Origin: Diatrype stigma
Lineage: Eukaryota; Ascomycota; Sordariomycetes; Xylariales; Diatrypaceae
Reading direction: 5' to 3'
Length of the DNA: 64,000 nucleotides
Assembly (NCBI GenBank): GCA_022225965.2
Contig: JAKJXP020000044.1
Location: 62,001 to 126,000 of the forward strand
In this document: one piece after another, positions 23,990 to 35,268 of the stretch
Layout: every line of letters begins with the position of its first letter
How positions within the stretch are numbered: position 1 is the stretch's first letter
Translations under genes and position numbers: made by a program
The notes under the pieces: generated by a model
Seen by the model: only the letters and a program-made list of their open reading frames with translations
What the model was told of the DNA's origin: nothing
The model's database searches: none

Positions 23990-25881
23990 TCAACCATCCG
24001 GATTCTCCAGCCAGGAGTCGATCTTATCCCCTTCTCTCGGTATAAACTTTGCCCGCCACCCCCGGGGCGTGCCGACAAAAGACTTTCCCTTCAAGCCGGC
24101 CATCGGATCTATCGCCTCGGCCGTCTCGCCCTCGGCAGGCAGGATGCGGAACTTGGCAATGAGGTGGAGGAACACGGTGTACAGAGCGTTGTGGGCCAGG
24201 TGCGAGGCCACGCACATGCGGCCTCCGATCCCGAAGGCATACTGGTGGGCGTATGTGCTGGAGGAGCCGGGCAACCAGCGCTCGGGGGCGAAGGTGTCTG
24301 GTTCGGTGAAAAGTTCCGGATCTAAAACAGCATTGGTTAGCAAGCAAGAACATTATTTCAAAACCATCATTGCGAAGTTGCCCGGCCACATAATTACCTC
24401 TGTTGCAGGCCCACGAGTTCAGGAAGACCAGCGTCCCCGCCGGGATCGTGGCGCGCCCCCAGCTCACGTCGGTGTAGGTGGCCTTGGGCAGGGCCAGCTT
24501 CAGCACCACGAAGTACCGCGAGATCTCCTTGGTCAGCGCGTCGATGTAGTCGACCTTGGTCGAGGCGTAGGCGTTCGACGGAAGCGCGAGAACACCGGCC
24601 TCTTGGATGGCGGCGTAGGCTTTCTCCTGGATGTCGGGCCGGTGGGCGAGCAGCAGGCATGCCCAGGAGAGGGTTGGCTGGTTCGAATCGGCGCCCTGCG
24701 GAGGGAAAAATGTCAGATGGATGGATGCCTTTATTAAAGAGTGTGATAGTTTGAAGGGAGAGGGGGTGGGAGGAACCCAGGAAGGAAATACGTACCGCCA
24801 TCATGCTCAGGCTGACGCTGATGAGCTCCTCCTTGGTCAGGGAAGCCGATTCCGGATCCCGCAGCACCGCCCCCTGTATGCACGGCTTGTCCTCGCCCCT
24901 CTTCACCTCCGCCCGGAGCTTCTCCAGCAGCGCGTCGTTGTACGCCAGCCGGCGGCGGCCGATGTCCGCGGCGTGGTTGTGTCCCGGCCGGGCACCGAGG
25001 CCCCCCAGCGCGCTCGCCACCGGCTCCCAGCACCGCAGCAGCGGGATGTAGTTGGCGTAGTTCGCGCCCGTGTCGCGCAGCTTGGAGATCTCCGCCTCGA
25101 CGTAGATGATCTCCGACAGCAGCGGGTCGTCCGTCAGCGACTCCACGCTCGACACCCGCGTCCCGTAGTTCAGCGTCAGGCTCAGGTTCAGCGAGAAGCG
25201 CCGGATGGCGGGGCGGAAGTCGATCTCGGCTACTCCACCACCACTGTCACCACCACCGCCGCCGCCTTCTTTCCGGCGAGCGGAGCGCAGCAGGTCCCGC
25301 AGGAACTCGCGCGCCTCGAGGTTGAGCAGCGGCGCGTAGCTGTCGACGCGGGCGCGGTTCAGGGCCCCGGCCGCGAGCTTGCGCCGCCGCTTGCAGCTCT
25401 CGTACCACGGGCTGGTGCCGATCGACGTCACGGTCCTGCTGACCTTGCCGTGGAACACGTAGAACCGCGGGCGCGAGTTCATCGCGTGGCTCTGGCCCAG
25501 GAACAGCTGCTTGGCGGCCCGCGCCGAGTTGATCACCACGGCCGTCGTGTTGCCGAGCTGCACCTGGAACACGGGGCCGTAAGTGGCCGACCATTCTCGG
25601 TAGGTCTCGGCGGGGACTTGCTCGGGATGCTGTGCGCGGGGGCGAAGGGGGCGTCTGTCAGTACCGGTCCTTTGAGGTTGCATGTTGTCAGGTCAAACAC
25701 ATACCTGGAACAGATTCCCGACGACGGGCCAGCCGCGCGGTCCGGGGAGGTTCTTGACCCTGCTACGGTATCGCACTATCTCATTCTGCACCAGGTACAC
25801 CAGGAACCCGAAGACAGTGATCGAAACGAAATATTTCAATGGTGTGAGGGAGCCCCAAGGCAGGGTCTCTAATGATACCAT
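23990..25881 (-). CDS. Cytochrome P450, CYP504-like (phenylacetate hydroxylase type)
   Basis: Haem monooxygenase anchored by an N-terminal helix. Minus-strand exons are 25881-25705, 25629-24796, 24695-24398 and 24321-23990, giving 546 residues. Landmarks are a membrane anchor at about 14-30, the proline hinge LPGPRGWP, an I-helix segment GADSN at 338-342, the ExxR pair E394/R397, PERW at 449-452, and the haem loop FGIGGRMC with axial Cys473. The run GTSPWYESCKRRRKLAA resembles my recollection of CYP504 phenylacetate 2-hydroxylases; the assignment needs a search. A Gly-rich insert (GGGGGG) near residue 170 is unusual and may be a local repeat expansion. The start at 25881 is the first ATG in frame; the extension to 25902 has no ATG. 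It overlaps long antisense frames that I regard as shadows. Confidence 0.85.
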
Positions 25882-26911
25882 TGCGACAACCACGAATGGC
25901 AAGCCCAGTGAGCTTCTCGGGAGTTTGAGAGACGAGTAAGGAAGACAAATAACACAGAGATTGCCCCCTTCCCCATCGATAGAAGGATCTACATAAGTAA
26001 GTAGTACCCCTCCCCCACGTAAGGATCTTAGCCTCCGGCCGACCAGGCCGATGATAACGGACGGTGCTGGATATAGTTTCTGGTCTCATAAGTAGCTTGC
26101 GCTCCTCCGATCCACAATCACGACATGTTCAGAGTTTCCCGTTGTATCATGCCATGTGTAGGTAGGTAAGTATGCAAGCCACCTATTTACTTTTCGGAAA
26201 ATGCCGACTTTTGTCGCCGTAAATAGTTAAAGCCGCCTCTTAGCTTATCCTCTCACAGCGCATCGCGAAACTCCAAGGCATCATCATCATCAGTGAAGCC
26301 AGCGTCGTTAACGTAACTCCGGCACGAATCCAGAAACTAACCTTAACCGAGGCACACCTGCCACACCACAGTGACACACTAAAATCAAGACTCCGCTGCC
26401 GCCGCCGTAGTGGTAAGCCTACGGGGGCATCCAGACTCGCGGGCCTGGTGGCATCGGCCTATGAAAGGGAGGTTATTGCAGCTTGATTGATAACGCCATA
26501 GTGGGGAAACATGGCGGTGTCGGAACTTGAGCCGAGTGCGCGGGATCACAGCAAGTGAAGAGCCGCCCCTCCCCGGTTGGGGGATGCCGCAGATGGTCGG
26601 GCGTATCAATAGGCTTGGTAAGGTTGCGTGGTGGTGTTTGGGTGTATTGCCAGATAGTTCGAGGCCAGCTCGTTCGAAGCTTCTGACAACGCCCGAATGA
26701 GGATATACGAGGTAACTATGTAACCCAGTGTAGCACGCCGGTTGACCATTCGACACCCTGGGAGTGAAGATTTTTGCTCGATAATAGCCTTCATTTCAAA
26801 CTTGCATTCACTGATTTGCCTTTAAAGCATACGCGATCGCTCATTAAGTGTGCGGAAAGGGGTATGTCTGGAAAATAGGTTTGCCCCTATTTCCCCTATT
26901 CTTAGAACTTC
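25882..26911. other. Intergenic between the P450 and dipeptidase genes
   Basis: No gene is supportable. Antisense frames near 26385-26756 have no domain and irregular composition. The region holds the P450 promoter (right of 25881) and the dipeptidase 3' UTR. Confidence 0.55.
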
Positions 26912-28526
26912 CTATACGTCTTTGACGGCAGGGTTATGTTTTCCCTCCACATCGACGTTGAACATGTATGGTTTATCCGCCGCACCAGCCTCAATGGCTC
27001 TCTGTCTACTACCCCTTAGCATCCAGGGTGCGTCCTTCATCCCCGTGTGCCATCGTCTCCCTTCGTATTCATCCTCCACCGGCTTCTCCCCAGTAGCTTG
27101 AATCTCCAGAGCCCTCCGCTCAATAGCAGACCAGGTCCGGAGGAGGTTCTCTCCCGCAAACAACCGTACCTGCTCATCGGTGGCTCCCCGCTCCATCAGG
27201 AGCTGCACGAGATCGGGGAACTTCGAGACATCCTCCAGCCCTCGGGGCACGAACGGGGTCCCAGAGAAATCACTGCCCACGCCCACACACTCCCAACCGC
27301 ATATATCGGCAATGTGGAGAATGTGGTCCACGACGTCGTGAATCGTCGCTTGGTCCGGGTCCTTCATGTTCAGGAACCGGTTGACAAAGACCGCCATGAC
27401 GATACCCCCGTTGCGCTTGAGCGTCCGCAAGACGTCGTCCGGGACGTTCCGAAGGTGCGGCTCCACGCTGTACGCGCCAGAGTGGGAGAATATGACAGGG
27501 GCGCGCGCTACGCTCAGCACATCTCTCATCGTCTGGTGCGAGACGTGGGAAAGATCCACGATCATGCCCAACCGGTTCATCTCCTTGATCGCCTCGTGCC
27601 CCAGCTTGGACAGGCCGTCGTCTGGCCCACCCGCAGCGACGGTGGAGGCGGACGTCGCAAACGAGGTATCGCAGTTGTGAGTCAGCGTGATGTAGCGCGC
27701 CCCCAGCTCGTACATCTGCCGGATGCTGGCGATGCTTCCGCCGACCTGGTGGCTGCCCTCGATCCCGATCATACTAGAGATACGACCGGATTTGAAGGCC
27801 TTGCGGACGCAGGCCGCGGTATCGCAGTACTGCAGGTCTTGAGGGTGCTCGTTGATGAAACGTTTGGTGACATCTATCTGCTCTAGAGTGTCTCTCACAA
27901 GCCACTAATTATAAGGTAGTTAGCATAGAGTTACAGCGTAACCCCTTTGAGTTTGGACCTACTGAGGGGTCTTCGAAGTGCTGCTGTTGAACATCGCAGT
28001 GCACATACACGCTCCAGAACTGACCTCCTACCATTCCAGCCCTCATCCTTTGGAGATCAGTGTGGCCCAGGAGTCTCTTCGTAAAGTCCACCCGGCCGTC
28101 ATAGATGCGATTGTGCAACTCGATTCGCAGCTGCCAGGGCAAATCGTTGTGCCCATCGATTAGTCTGTGAGGGGAAGAATTCAGCAACAAGCAAGCAAAA
28201 ACCGAGCACTATACTCGCGCAAAAAAGCCTTACGGTGTCGTCTTCAAGACCCTCCTTGTCCGCTCCGCGTAGTTAGTCGGATCGACGGGGGATTCGCCAG
28301 GCCATAGGAACGTCAGGGGCCCGAGTAGGAATGCGAAGCCAGCGGCAAGGAAGTGATAGCGGAACCTGGAGAAGAAACCGGAGGACTGGCTCTGGGCGTG
28401 GACGATTAGTGACCTCTCGGGCTGGCTTGGAGCCGGCCGAGTCGCGGTTTGATCCGAAGGAGCCTCCCCCTCCCCCTCACCGGTCCGCAGCGACCTGTCT
28501 TCCACGCCTGTCTGAAGATCGGCCAT
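26912..28526 (-). CDS. Membrane dipeptidase, peptidase family M19
   Basis: Zinc-dependent dipeptidase of the renal dipeptidase family. Minus-strand exons are 28526-28234, 28164-27963 and 27904-26912, giving 495 residues. An N-terminal Glu/Ser/Pro-rich tail is followed by a hydrophobic helix at about 57-75, suggesting a type II membrane anchor rather than a cleaved signal. Metal-binding elements are visible: DGHND at 101-105, the glutamate in IGIEGSHQ, and histidines in DLSHVS and [17 protein letters not shown] lies near the C-terminal end of the barrel. Both introns are short (69 and 58 nt), and splicing restores the barrel without gaps. The gene is co-oriented with the P450, but the 1-kb gap argues for independent promoters. 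Confidence 0.92.
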
Positions 28527-29279
28527 ATTGTCGCTCCAGGTTCACGTCCAAAGAGTTTGCAATTGCATAGCAAGTCAATGAAAGGACATTAATAAGAAGA
28601 AAAAAACACTTCAAACTATGTTACCACTAGCTATTCAAGTGGCCTCCTTGCGACGACCAATTCCTTCGTCTCCGGACCGGCATCGGGCAGTATACCCGAT
28701 GGTTATACCCGAAGCGGACGCCCCACAACCATAGTTATCTCTCCGCGGCTCCTTTTATTCCGATCCCTGGGCGGATAGGCGATGGCGTGCTTATAGACTA
28801 CGATGCCGAACGATAACAGTCTTGCCTGTTAGAATTCGCAAAAACAACAGGCGAAGTTCCACCCGCAGAGCTACGAGTCGAGTTATGATCTATCGAGACA
28901 GGATGAATGTCTCCTGGCCCCGGATGCTATACTCCATGAGCATCGCTTAATACCACCTCCTTCCCTTAGTCTGAACATTATGCCCGAACTACCTAGACGC
29001 TAGGATATATTCAAAGCCAATAGGACATTGGGTATATTTGGGATGAGATATGAACTACCTGGACAGATGACTCTCCTACAGGTAGTCTCTTCGACGACGA
29101 GCCTAGAACACGACAGTGTGTAGACTAGGGAATCCTGGATTATAACGGGTACCACGCAACGTCCTCTTGGACCGTAAGCGGGAACCGGGTTCCTGGTTAA
29201 GGGATTTTCTAGTGGCATGTATCATTGAAGCACCACCGCGGAGCCGTTGTAAGTGCTCGAGTGTTCGAAGTCATTGCCC
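28527..29279. other. Intergenic upstream of the dipeptidase
   Basis: I see nothing supportable here apart from the presumed dipeptidase promoter next to 28526. Confidence 0.5.
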
Positions 29280-29620
29280 GTGCTACATATCCAAGGGTGG
29301 GCCATAGCACTCACACACCTCACGCATACACTCGACAGAGCCAACCTAGGAAATTCGAAGACCGGCACGCTGGTTTCGAACCTTGGTCGGGTCGGGGACC
29401 AGTTCTTGCTCCTGATCATTCTGTTCTATGCCCCATACAGTCTCGTGGGCGTGTCCTTTACGCTCCTATTGAAGCGGTTCAACAACCCGGTCGTCATAAT
29501 CCCGTCCGTCACGACCATCTGGGACACGATGGCGCTGGCTTCGACGGAGGCGAAGAAGAATCTCACTGGGATCATCAGCTCGGCTGTATCTAGACACCAA
29601 GATGCATCGATGTAAAAGCA
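29280..29620 (+). pseudogene. Relic of an MFS transporter N-terminus (allantoate-permease type)
   Basis: An open segment encodes LDRANLGNSK near 29330-29360, then two hydrophobic segments and a TLLLKRF motif. This matches the first three helices of DAL5-like permeases, such as the intact-looking homologue at 51.9 kb, which reads LDRANIGNAK and NLLLKRL. The canonical serine before LDRAN is replaced, the loop after helix 3 is atypical, and nothing resembling helices 4-12 follows before the next gene. No plausible start codon with a leader is present. I therefore call it a decayed fragment. It could instead be an exon of an unspliced degenerate gene; I found no further exons. Confidence 0.6.
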
Positions 29621-29969
29621 TGGTCCCATCACCGTAGCCATCTGCCAAGCAACCTTCATGGTATTGTGCCTTGGTCGGCGAGAATACTTCCAGAGGCTCA
29701 ACAAGAAGCTGGACAGCTGTGGTAAAGAGAGGCCAAGGTACCGGTATGCGTTACGAGAGCGGATGTTACCTTAATCTTGAGATTAAAGGATGAAAGGAGT
29801 AGAAGAACTTGCGGGTGAGAATTATAACAAGTATTGATGGATAGTGCTATAGATTTACTACGAAATCCGCCTGGGACAGATCTGAACATATGCCTATGAC
29901 ATTGGTTTTGCCGAATCTCGTTCGTAAGCTGAAGCTCATCTGTGAGCTTCTCCGAAAATACATGCATGT

Positions 29970-32111
29970 TTACTCTGTTGTAGGTAGGCATGGTGCCGTA
30001 TGCCGCAGGACTAGCCCATCACTCTCGGCTTCCAACCTCACCTCGATTGAGTCTGAGCATTTCTTCCCTTCTGTCTTCTCTTTTCTAAGAATCTTCCTTG
30101 TTCTTGCATCAAGACTGTAGATAAGACTGGCCAACAAGCTGGTCTTCATGGGTTCGAGCCCTAGTTTCGAGGATTCAAACACGACGACCAATGTGAATGT
30201 GCAAGCTGTAACCAAAACAACTGCAGGGAAGGCAAAGATGTTCCATCGCACAACAATGTAGGTGGTCCATTGTTCCGAGACGCCAAACGCTTTGGTGCCG
30301 TCTACCTCCCTCATCCGATTTGATATCAGACGAGCGGCAGTATTGAATGTGGCTGTAATATTGGTTGAGTCCGAGAGGGCGTATGTTATGGATTCCAGGG
30401 TTGAGTTCGTGGAGAAGAAGTCCATCATTACAGCAATGGATTTCTGGGAAACATTGAAAACCCGCTGTAAGTCTTTCGGGATCCCCGGGACTGGTGGAAG
30501 CGTCAGTTGGAGATCGTCCCGGAGGATAATCGGTAGCATTGCGTTCAGTGAAAACGAATATGCGCTTACTCCCAAAGCCGCAAGAGAACTTTCAGAATCA
30601 TTTACAGCGTTCTGTGACGATGTAGTACCTTCGCTAACCTTGAAAGAATCCGGTGACCTCTCAGTTGACTGCAATAAAACCGACTCGGTTACATGCCCGC
30701 TTCGCATGCTTGCTTCATAAGCAAGTGCACAAAACTCGAAAGCACACTCGGTTGCCTTTGGTGTCGAGTCTTCAAACGCCGTTTTATTGCTCCAGTAATC
30801 AGGGGATAGCTCAAGAATGGCAAAAGATGTCAAAAGTGCTTTAGAGTGTTTGAATCGGTATGTTTCGCTGGGTCGAAACACGGCTGACAAGGCAACGTGG
30901 GACTTGGGCGCACACATTGGCCGGGAATCAAGGGCACCATCCACTGCCTGGATGAGCAAGCGACGGCCTGCATTGTACGGGATGATATAGGAAGTGAAAT
31001 TATCGAAAAAGCTGAACGAGAGATGTTGACAGCTCGAAAATATGCTCTCGTCTGGCATGCCGAAGCCTTTTTCCTTGGTGACATATTCAGAAATATCCAA
31101 ACAAGTATTGCAGAGACCCAGAGATGAATAAACAGGCCATGTACAGTTACCAGTTTGACAAGATACACCAGGTGTCTGAGATAAATTAGAGGTTGATGTA
31201 TTGACAAATCCAATGAGTGATGTTGCAGACATTCCGATGTCGGGATAAAGGAAATATTCTCCCCCCCCACCAACGAGATCGGCAGCAGGTGGATGTTCCC
31301 AGCTGCCTATATCTAATTTTGTGGCCCGCGATATTGTCGAAATTTCATGATCCTCGTCGATATTGACCAATTGACCCTCGTACAAGATTAAGGCTTGGAG
31401 AAAAGGATCCAAAGCAAGCAGTGCCAATGTTACCCATGCACCAACAGATGCCCCGTGCCTGTCACAAAGTTAGAAACAAAACATCAGCTCCTGGATAATA
31501 CTCAGATATGACACGTACCAGGATTTAAGCCACCAGAGCAGTGAAATACAGCCCAATGGCCCACGGCTAGCATCATCGAAGATGACGAACCCCGACAGAG
31601 GCCCTGGTCGTTTCTTAAACCATGTCCACTTCCCTTGGCCAAGGCAGGAGCCTACTGCGAATGCCAACGGAGCCTTCATGGCAATTGATAGCGTTGATAC
31701 CACAGTGTTGACAGAAAAGGGGAAACCCCAGCTGGATAACGGTCGGTCATCTACCATCTTGAGAATGACAATGAGGGCGATGAAAGCGGCAACGGCTATT
31801 AGTAAACTTGCAATCTCAAGGAGCCAATCGAACGCTTTATGTAATTTTGACTTCCTTAATGAAAGCTCATCACTAGACCCAGCGGAATCCTCAGTGTTTG
31901 GCTCGAAAGAGACAGTTGTTGATGTAGTAGATGGAGGGCCATGTTCTTCGAGAAGACCTTGCAGTTGATCTTGTGCACCACAGTCGGTTTGCTGGATGCT
32001 TTCAATTGGTGTCGGAGGCCGAGGCATATCAAAAGGCTCACCAGCATTTTCTGGTGGATCTAGCTGTTGTTCAATAGGCGACAACGATCCTTGTGTTGGA
32101 GTTTCCGACAT
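29970..32111 (-). CDS. DUF3176-family membrane protein, function unknown
   Basis: Fungal-specific multi-helix membrane protein. Minus-strand exons are 32111-31519 and 31458-29970, joined over a 60-nt intron, giving 693 residues. An acidic, Ser/Thr/Pro-rich N-terminal tail precedes helices at about 103-121 (LLIAVAAFIALIVIL), then a conserved block (PLSSWGFPFSVNTVVSTLS; WTWFKKRPGPLSGFVIFDDASRGP). After the splice another hydrophobic segment and a long extracellular-type domain follow, with CQTGNCTWP and paired cysteines (LCNTCLD) and several N-glycosylation sites. A last helix (FAFPAVVLVTACTFTLVVVF) lies near the C-terminus. The block WGFPF...NTVVSTLS with CxTGNCTW is what I recognise as DUF3176. 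Copies of this family are frequent in accessory regions. No biochemical role can be stated. Confidence 0.85.
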
Positions 32112-33650
32112 AGTTCGATGCTTAGGATAACAATGTTACTGATATTTCTTTTAGGGAGTTGGAGTTTCCGGGGAAGATTGGCAAGTAAGAGAACAAGGTT
32201 ATATGAGAAGTTGAAAGTTTATCTTCTAGGATACATGATCTATTCTTGTTCAAACATACTCGTACATGTACGACTGTTATTCATAGACTAATTCGTAGTC
32301 ACCTACTGTGAATACGAAGCTGACCGAACTGCGGTACGACCATACCTGAAGGCTGTAATGTCCAAATTCATGATTGCGCCCCTATCATTGATCTGGATGT
32401 AAGACATACTAATACCTTTTTTCTTCTTTCCTCCTATCCCGAATACCCCAAGACCCATTGTAACAGATGATGATACATGCAGATATGCAGTGTTTCCTGA
32501 ACGTTGACATTTATAGAAGTTTCCTAGATTTCTTCAACGTATGAAGTAGTCATAACTGTTTATCCGCATCCAAGGCTACTTAGATATGTGTTCATGCAGT
32601 CCGGTTCGGACCCCAAGGTTAAAAAAACTGCCTTTGGAAGGCTTCCATTCGAATCCGTGATGCACAGCCTGGACTACCATCTTCGTGCATAGGTATTGTC
32701 CACTTGAGCAGACGATGATGTTATACAACGCAACCAGCCGCGAATTGGCGGGCCTAAAAATAGCATGAGGATGAGCAAGTTGGTATTAGGAGAAAGACAA
32801 GGAGAAGCACGAACACCACGGGATAAGAAGACATAAGTGCCATTTAGACTCTGGGTTGAACCTCTTCCAATGTGCCGTGCCCCTAATCATTCTCCCATCT
32901 ACCTAGGTATCTTTATGTTACAATACCTCGCGGCTTGGCATGCATCGAACTGCAGAGCTCTCCCGCTCCCGAAACTAGAAATAATTCTTCCCTTTCAGTA
33001 TGACGATAAATATGTTTCTGGATGCGACACCTCATCCATAAACCAGGAGTTCGTTATAAGTCTGCTGAGGCGAAGGGGGTGTTTAGTGGATGTTCAGCTG
33101 ATGTCGGCAGTGTATACCCGAGGGCTGCCGAGGGATAGCCCTATAAATAAGCCGTGCCGCATTATAAAAACGGAACTGTCATTGCTTTAGCGGTAATAAC
33201 GCTATATATATTCACTGTGACAAGCCGCTAACTGTACATAACTAAGAACCGCAGACTTTTGGCCGCTACCTCCGTACCTTCGTATACTTGGCATAACGCC
33301 CTGTCTGCAAATCCCCCTGACAGGGAGGAGAGGTCAGGGGGCTTCCTCTTCCAGCGATTGGCTCGATTAGTTGACCCCCTGCTAGGCTGCACACTAGCGC
33401 AACGGTTATAATTATGGCTCCGCCTCTACCTCATCGCCCTGGAGCTTGATATCCAGGCAGCTACTTTGCAGTGCGCCTCAACTCTTACATCACGATTGGT
33501 CTACTCACCTCTCTCGTCTTGGGAGTCATCACTTGGATCGTTCAAGCCATCTGGTATCGAAGCAGGACTGCAAGGACAAATATAACTGCGTGTTGCCTGC
33601 CCGACAACTGGCAGGAAGCATGCATCGCATTCTCATCCACAATGCTCATA
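32112..33650. other. Intergenic, divergent promoters of the DUF3176 and Clr5 genes
   Basis: No gene is supportable. A perfect 9-bp inverted repeat (CCCCCTGAC / GTCAGGGGG) lies at 33313-33341. An open frame without ATG at 33471-33650 runs into the next gene and would encode a hydrophobic helix, but a stop at 33447 closes it upstream and I found no start exon. Confidence 0.5.
33313..33341. repeat. Perfect 9-bp inverted repeat
   Basis: CCCCCTGAC (33313-33321) and GTCAGGGGG (33333-33341) enclose an 11-base purine-rich loop, in the divergent promoter between the DUF3176 and Clr5 genes. A shorter hairpin with the same CCCCCTG core is at 58560-58576. Confidence 0.8.
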
Positions 33651-35268
33651 ATGGCTTCCAATCCTGAACAGGACCAAGACACGGGCAACCCAACGGTCGG
33701 CAAGGGCTTCCAGCGACAATGGGCGACCACACAGGACTGGGCAACGCACAAGAAAACTATCGTCGACCTATATTCCAACCAGAGCTTGACGCTGAAACAA
33801 GTCGTCGCGACTATGCGTAACAAACACGAATTCTTTGCGACGTGAGTTGGCCATACATACCCTCGGCAGACGACACGGGCTTCGCTAATTTGGTCTTAGC
33901 GAAGCTATGTATAAGAGGAGGTTGAAAATATGGGGTATAAGCAAGAACGTGAAACGCAAGGTTACCTCAAAGCTGCAGTGCGATCCCCAAGATCCCCCGG
34001 TGGACGACAGTCCGGATACGGCCACTCAATGGCCGGAGCCTCAGCGCGCAACAGAGATAAGAGAGGAAAGGACTGATACCAAAAAGTCTCGGGCCCTAGA
34101 GCTAAGACATGGCTCAAGCTCACATGTCGCTTCCCCTGAGATCACAATGGCGTCGAAAGCGAAGACACCGGCAGTACTTGGGATCTCTTGTCGCAGACCA
34201 GCACCGGGGCCCTCGGTATCCGCGCTATACAGCATAGAATCACCGCAAGATCTGCAATCATTCGAGCGATGGATGGCTCTTGTTTGCAATTATGTACCCG
34301 CGGCTGTTGAGACGGGCTTGTGGAAGCCTTTGCCAGGCGGCACCTTTACCATGAACCAAGACCTTATTGCCTGGTACAACCGTACTAGGGCGTACTCATT
34401 CGGGATGTTGTCTGGTGACACGAGACAAGCATTTCGAGCCATAGGGACGTGCTTGGATGAATATAAGGACATGATGGCATCTCAAGATCCGTTGTTCATC
34501 TTATTTACACTGCACACCATCCTCCCCGTCGGGCGCACCCAGAACGCCGACATCGCGCTGGCTGTCTTTAGATACATGCGCGACATAGCAAGGGTAGTGC
34601 ACCCCCGCTCTCATCCCATGAGACTCATGATGGAACATCTATTCCAGATAGGACTGGAGAAGATTGCCGAGAACTCCGGTCACTTCCTGAGACCCTATTT
34701 CAGTCTCATGTGTACCGTGCTGGGACCGCATGTCGAGCCTCTGGCCGAGTCGTTCGCTGCCATCGCTCGCGCGAATGGCACCCACGATCCGAGCGAGCTC
34801 GCCGTGGCTGGAGTCTACACCGTGGATATAATCAACCGACTCGCAAGCTGTAGCGAGACGTTTGCTTTCGAAATCCTCGGCCTGAGGCTGGCGCGGACTT
34901 GGAACCTGCTCAGACGCGGTTTACTGGCCTGCGCGCAACAAACTACTGCAGAGGTCCTGGCGTCTCCAGAGGCCTCCCGTTACCCGATTATATTAGCGTC
35001 GTGTTACCAGATAAATCTGCACATATTTCTCCTGGAGGGAAACCACGAGCGGGCTCTAGAAGCGGCTCACGCGTGGGTTGCGTACAGCATAGAGCATTTC
35101 GGCATGGCGAGTTACGTGACGATCGATGCCCTGGGTTCCTTGGAGTCGTATCTCCGGAAGGTTGGAGATGACCGGGGTGCCGATCAAGCGTTCGGGAGGC
35201 TAGCCGTGGCAACAGGCGAACTTAACAGATCCAAAGCAACGGCGAAGAGGTCGGCGCAAAAGCGGTAG
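33651..35268 (+). CDS. Clr5-domain protein, putative regulator
   Basis: Exons 33651-33841 and 33900-35268 give 519 residues. The N-terminal Clr5 domain (about residues 24-75) is split by the intron: WATTQDWATHKKTIVDLY, then LKQVVATMRNKHEFFAT, then EAMYKRRLKIWGISKN after the splice. This is the typical Clr5 helix pattern ending in a W-G-x-x-K-N signature. The rest is helical, with TPR-like segments toward the C-terminus (YQINLHIFLLEGNHERALEAAHAWV). The domain is named after fission yeast Clr5, a silencing factor, but filamentous fungi have many uncharacterised copies, so a DNA-related role is inference. The start is uncertain: ATG 33642 lies three codons upstream in the same frame. Confidence 0.78.

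Noticed and set aside
24631..25872. Plus-strand open frame of 413 codons over the P450 gene
   Set aside because: The minus strand carries all P450 landmarks with consistent introns; the plus frame has no domain and is a GC-rich shadow.
27047..27886. Plus-strand open frame of 279 codons over the dipeptidase
   Set aside because: Shadow of the M19 gene, which has all metal-binding motifs.
33471..33650. N-terminal membrane extension of the Clr5 protein
   Set aside because: The frame opens after a stop at 33447 without an ATG, and no upstream exon could be joined.
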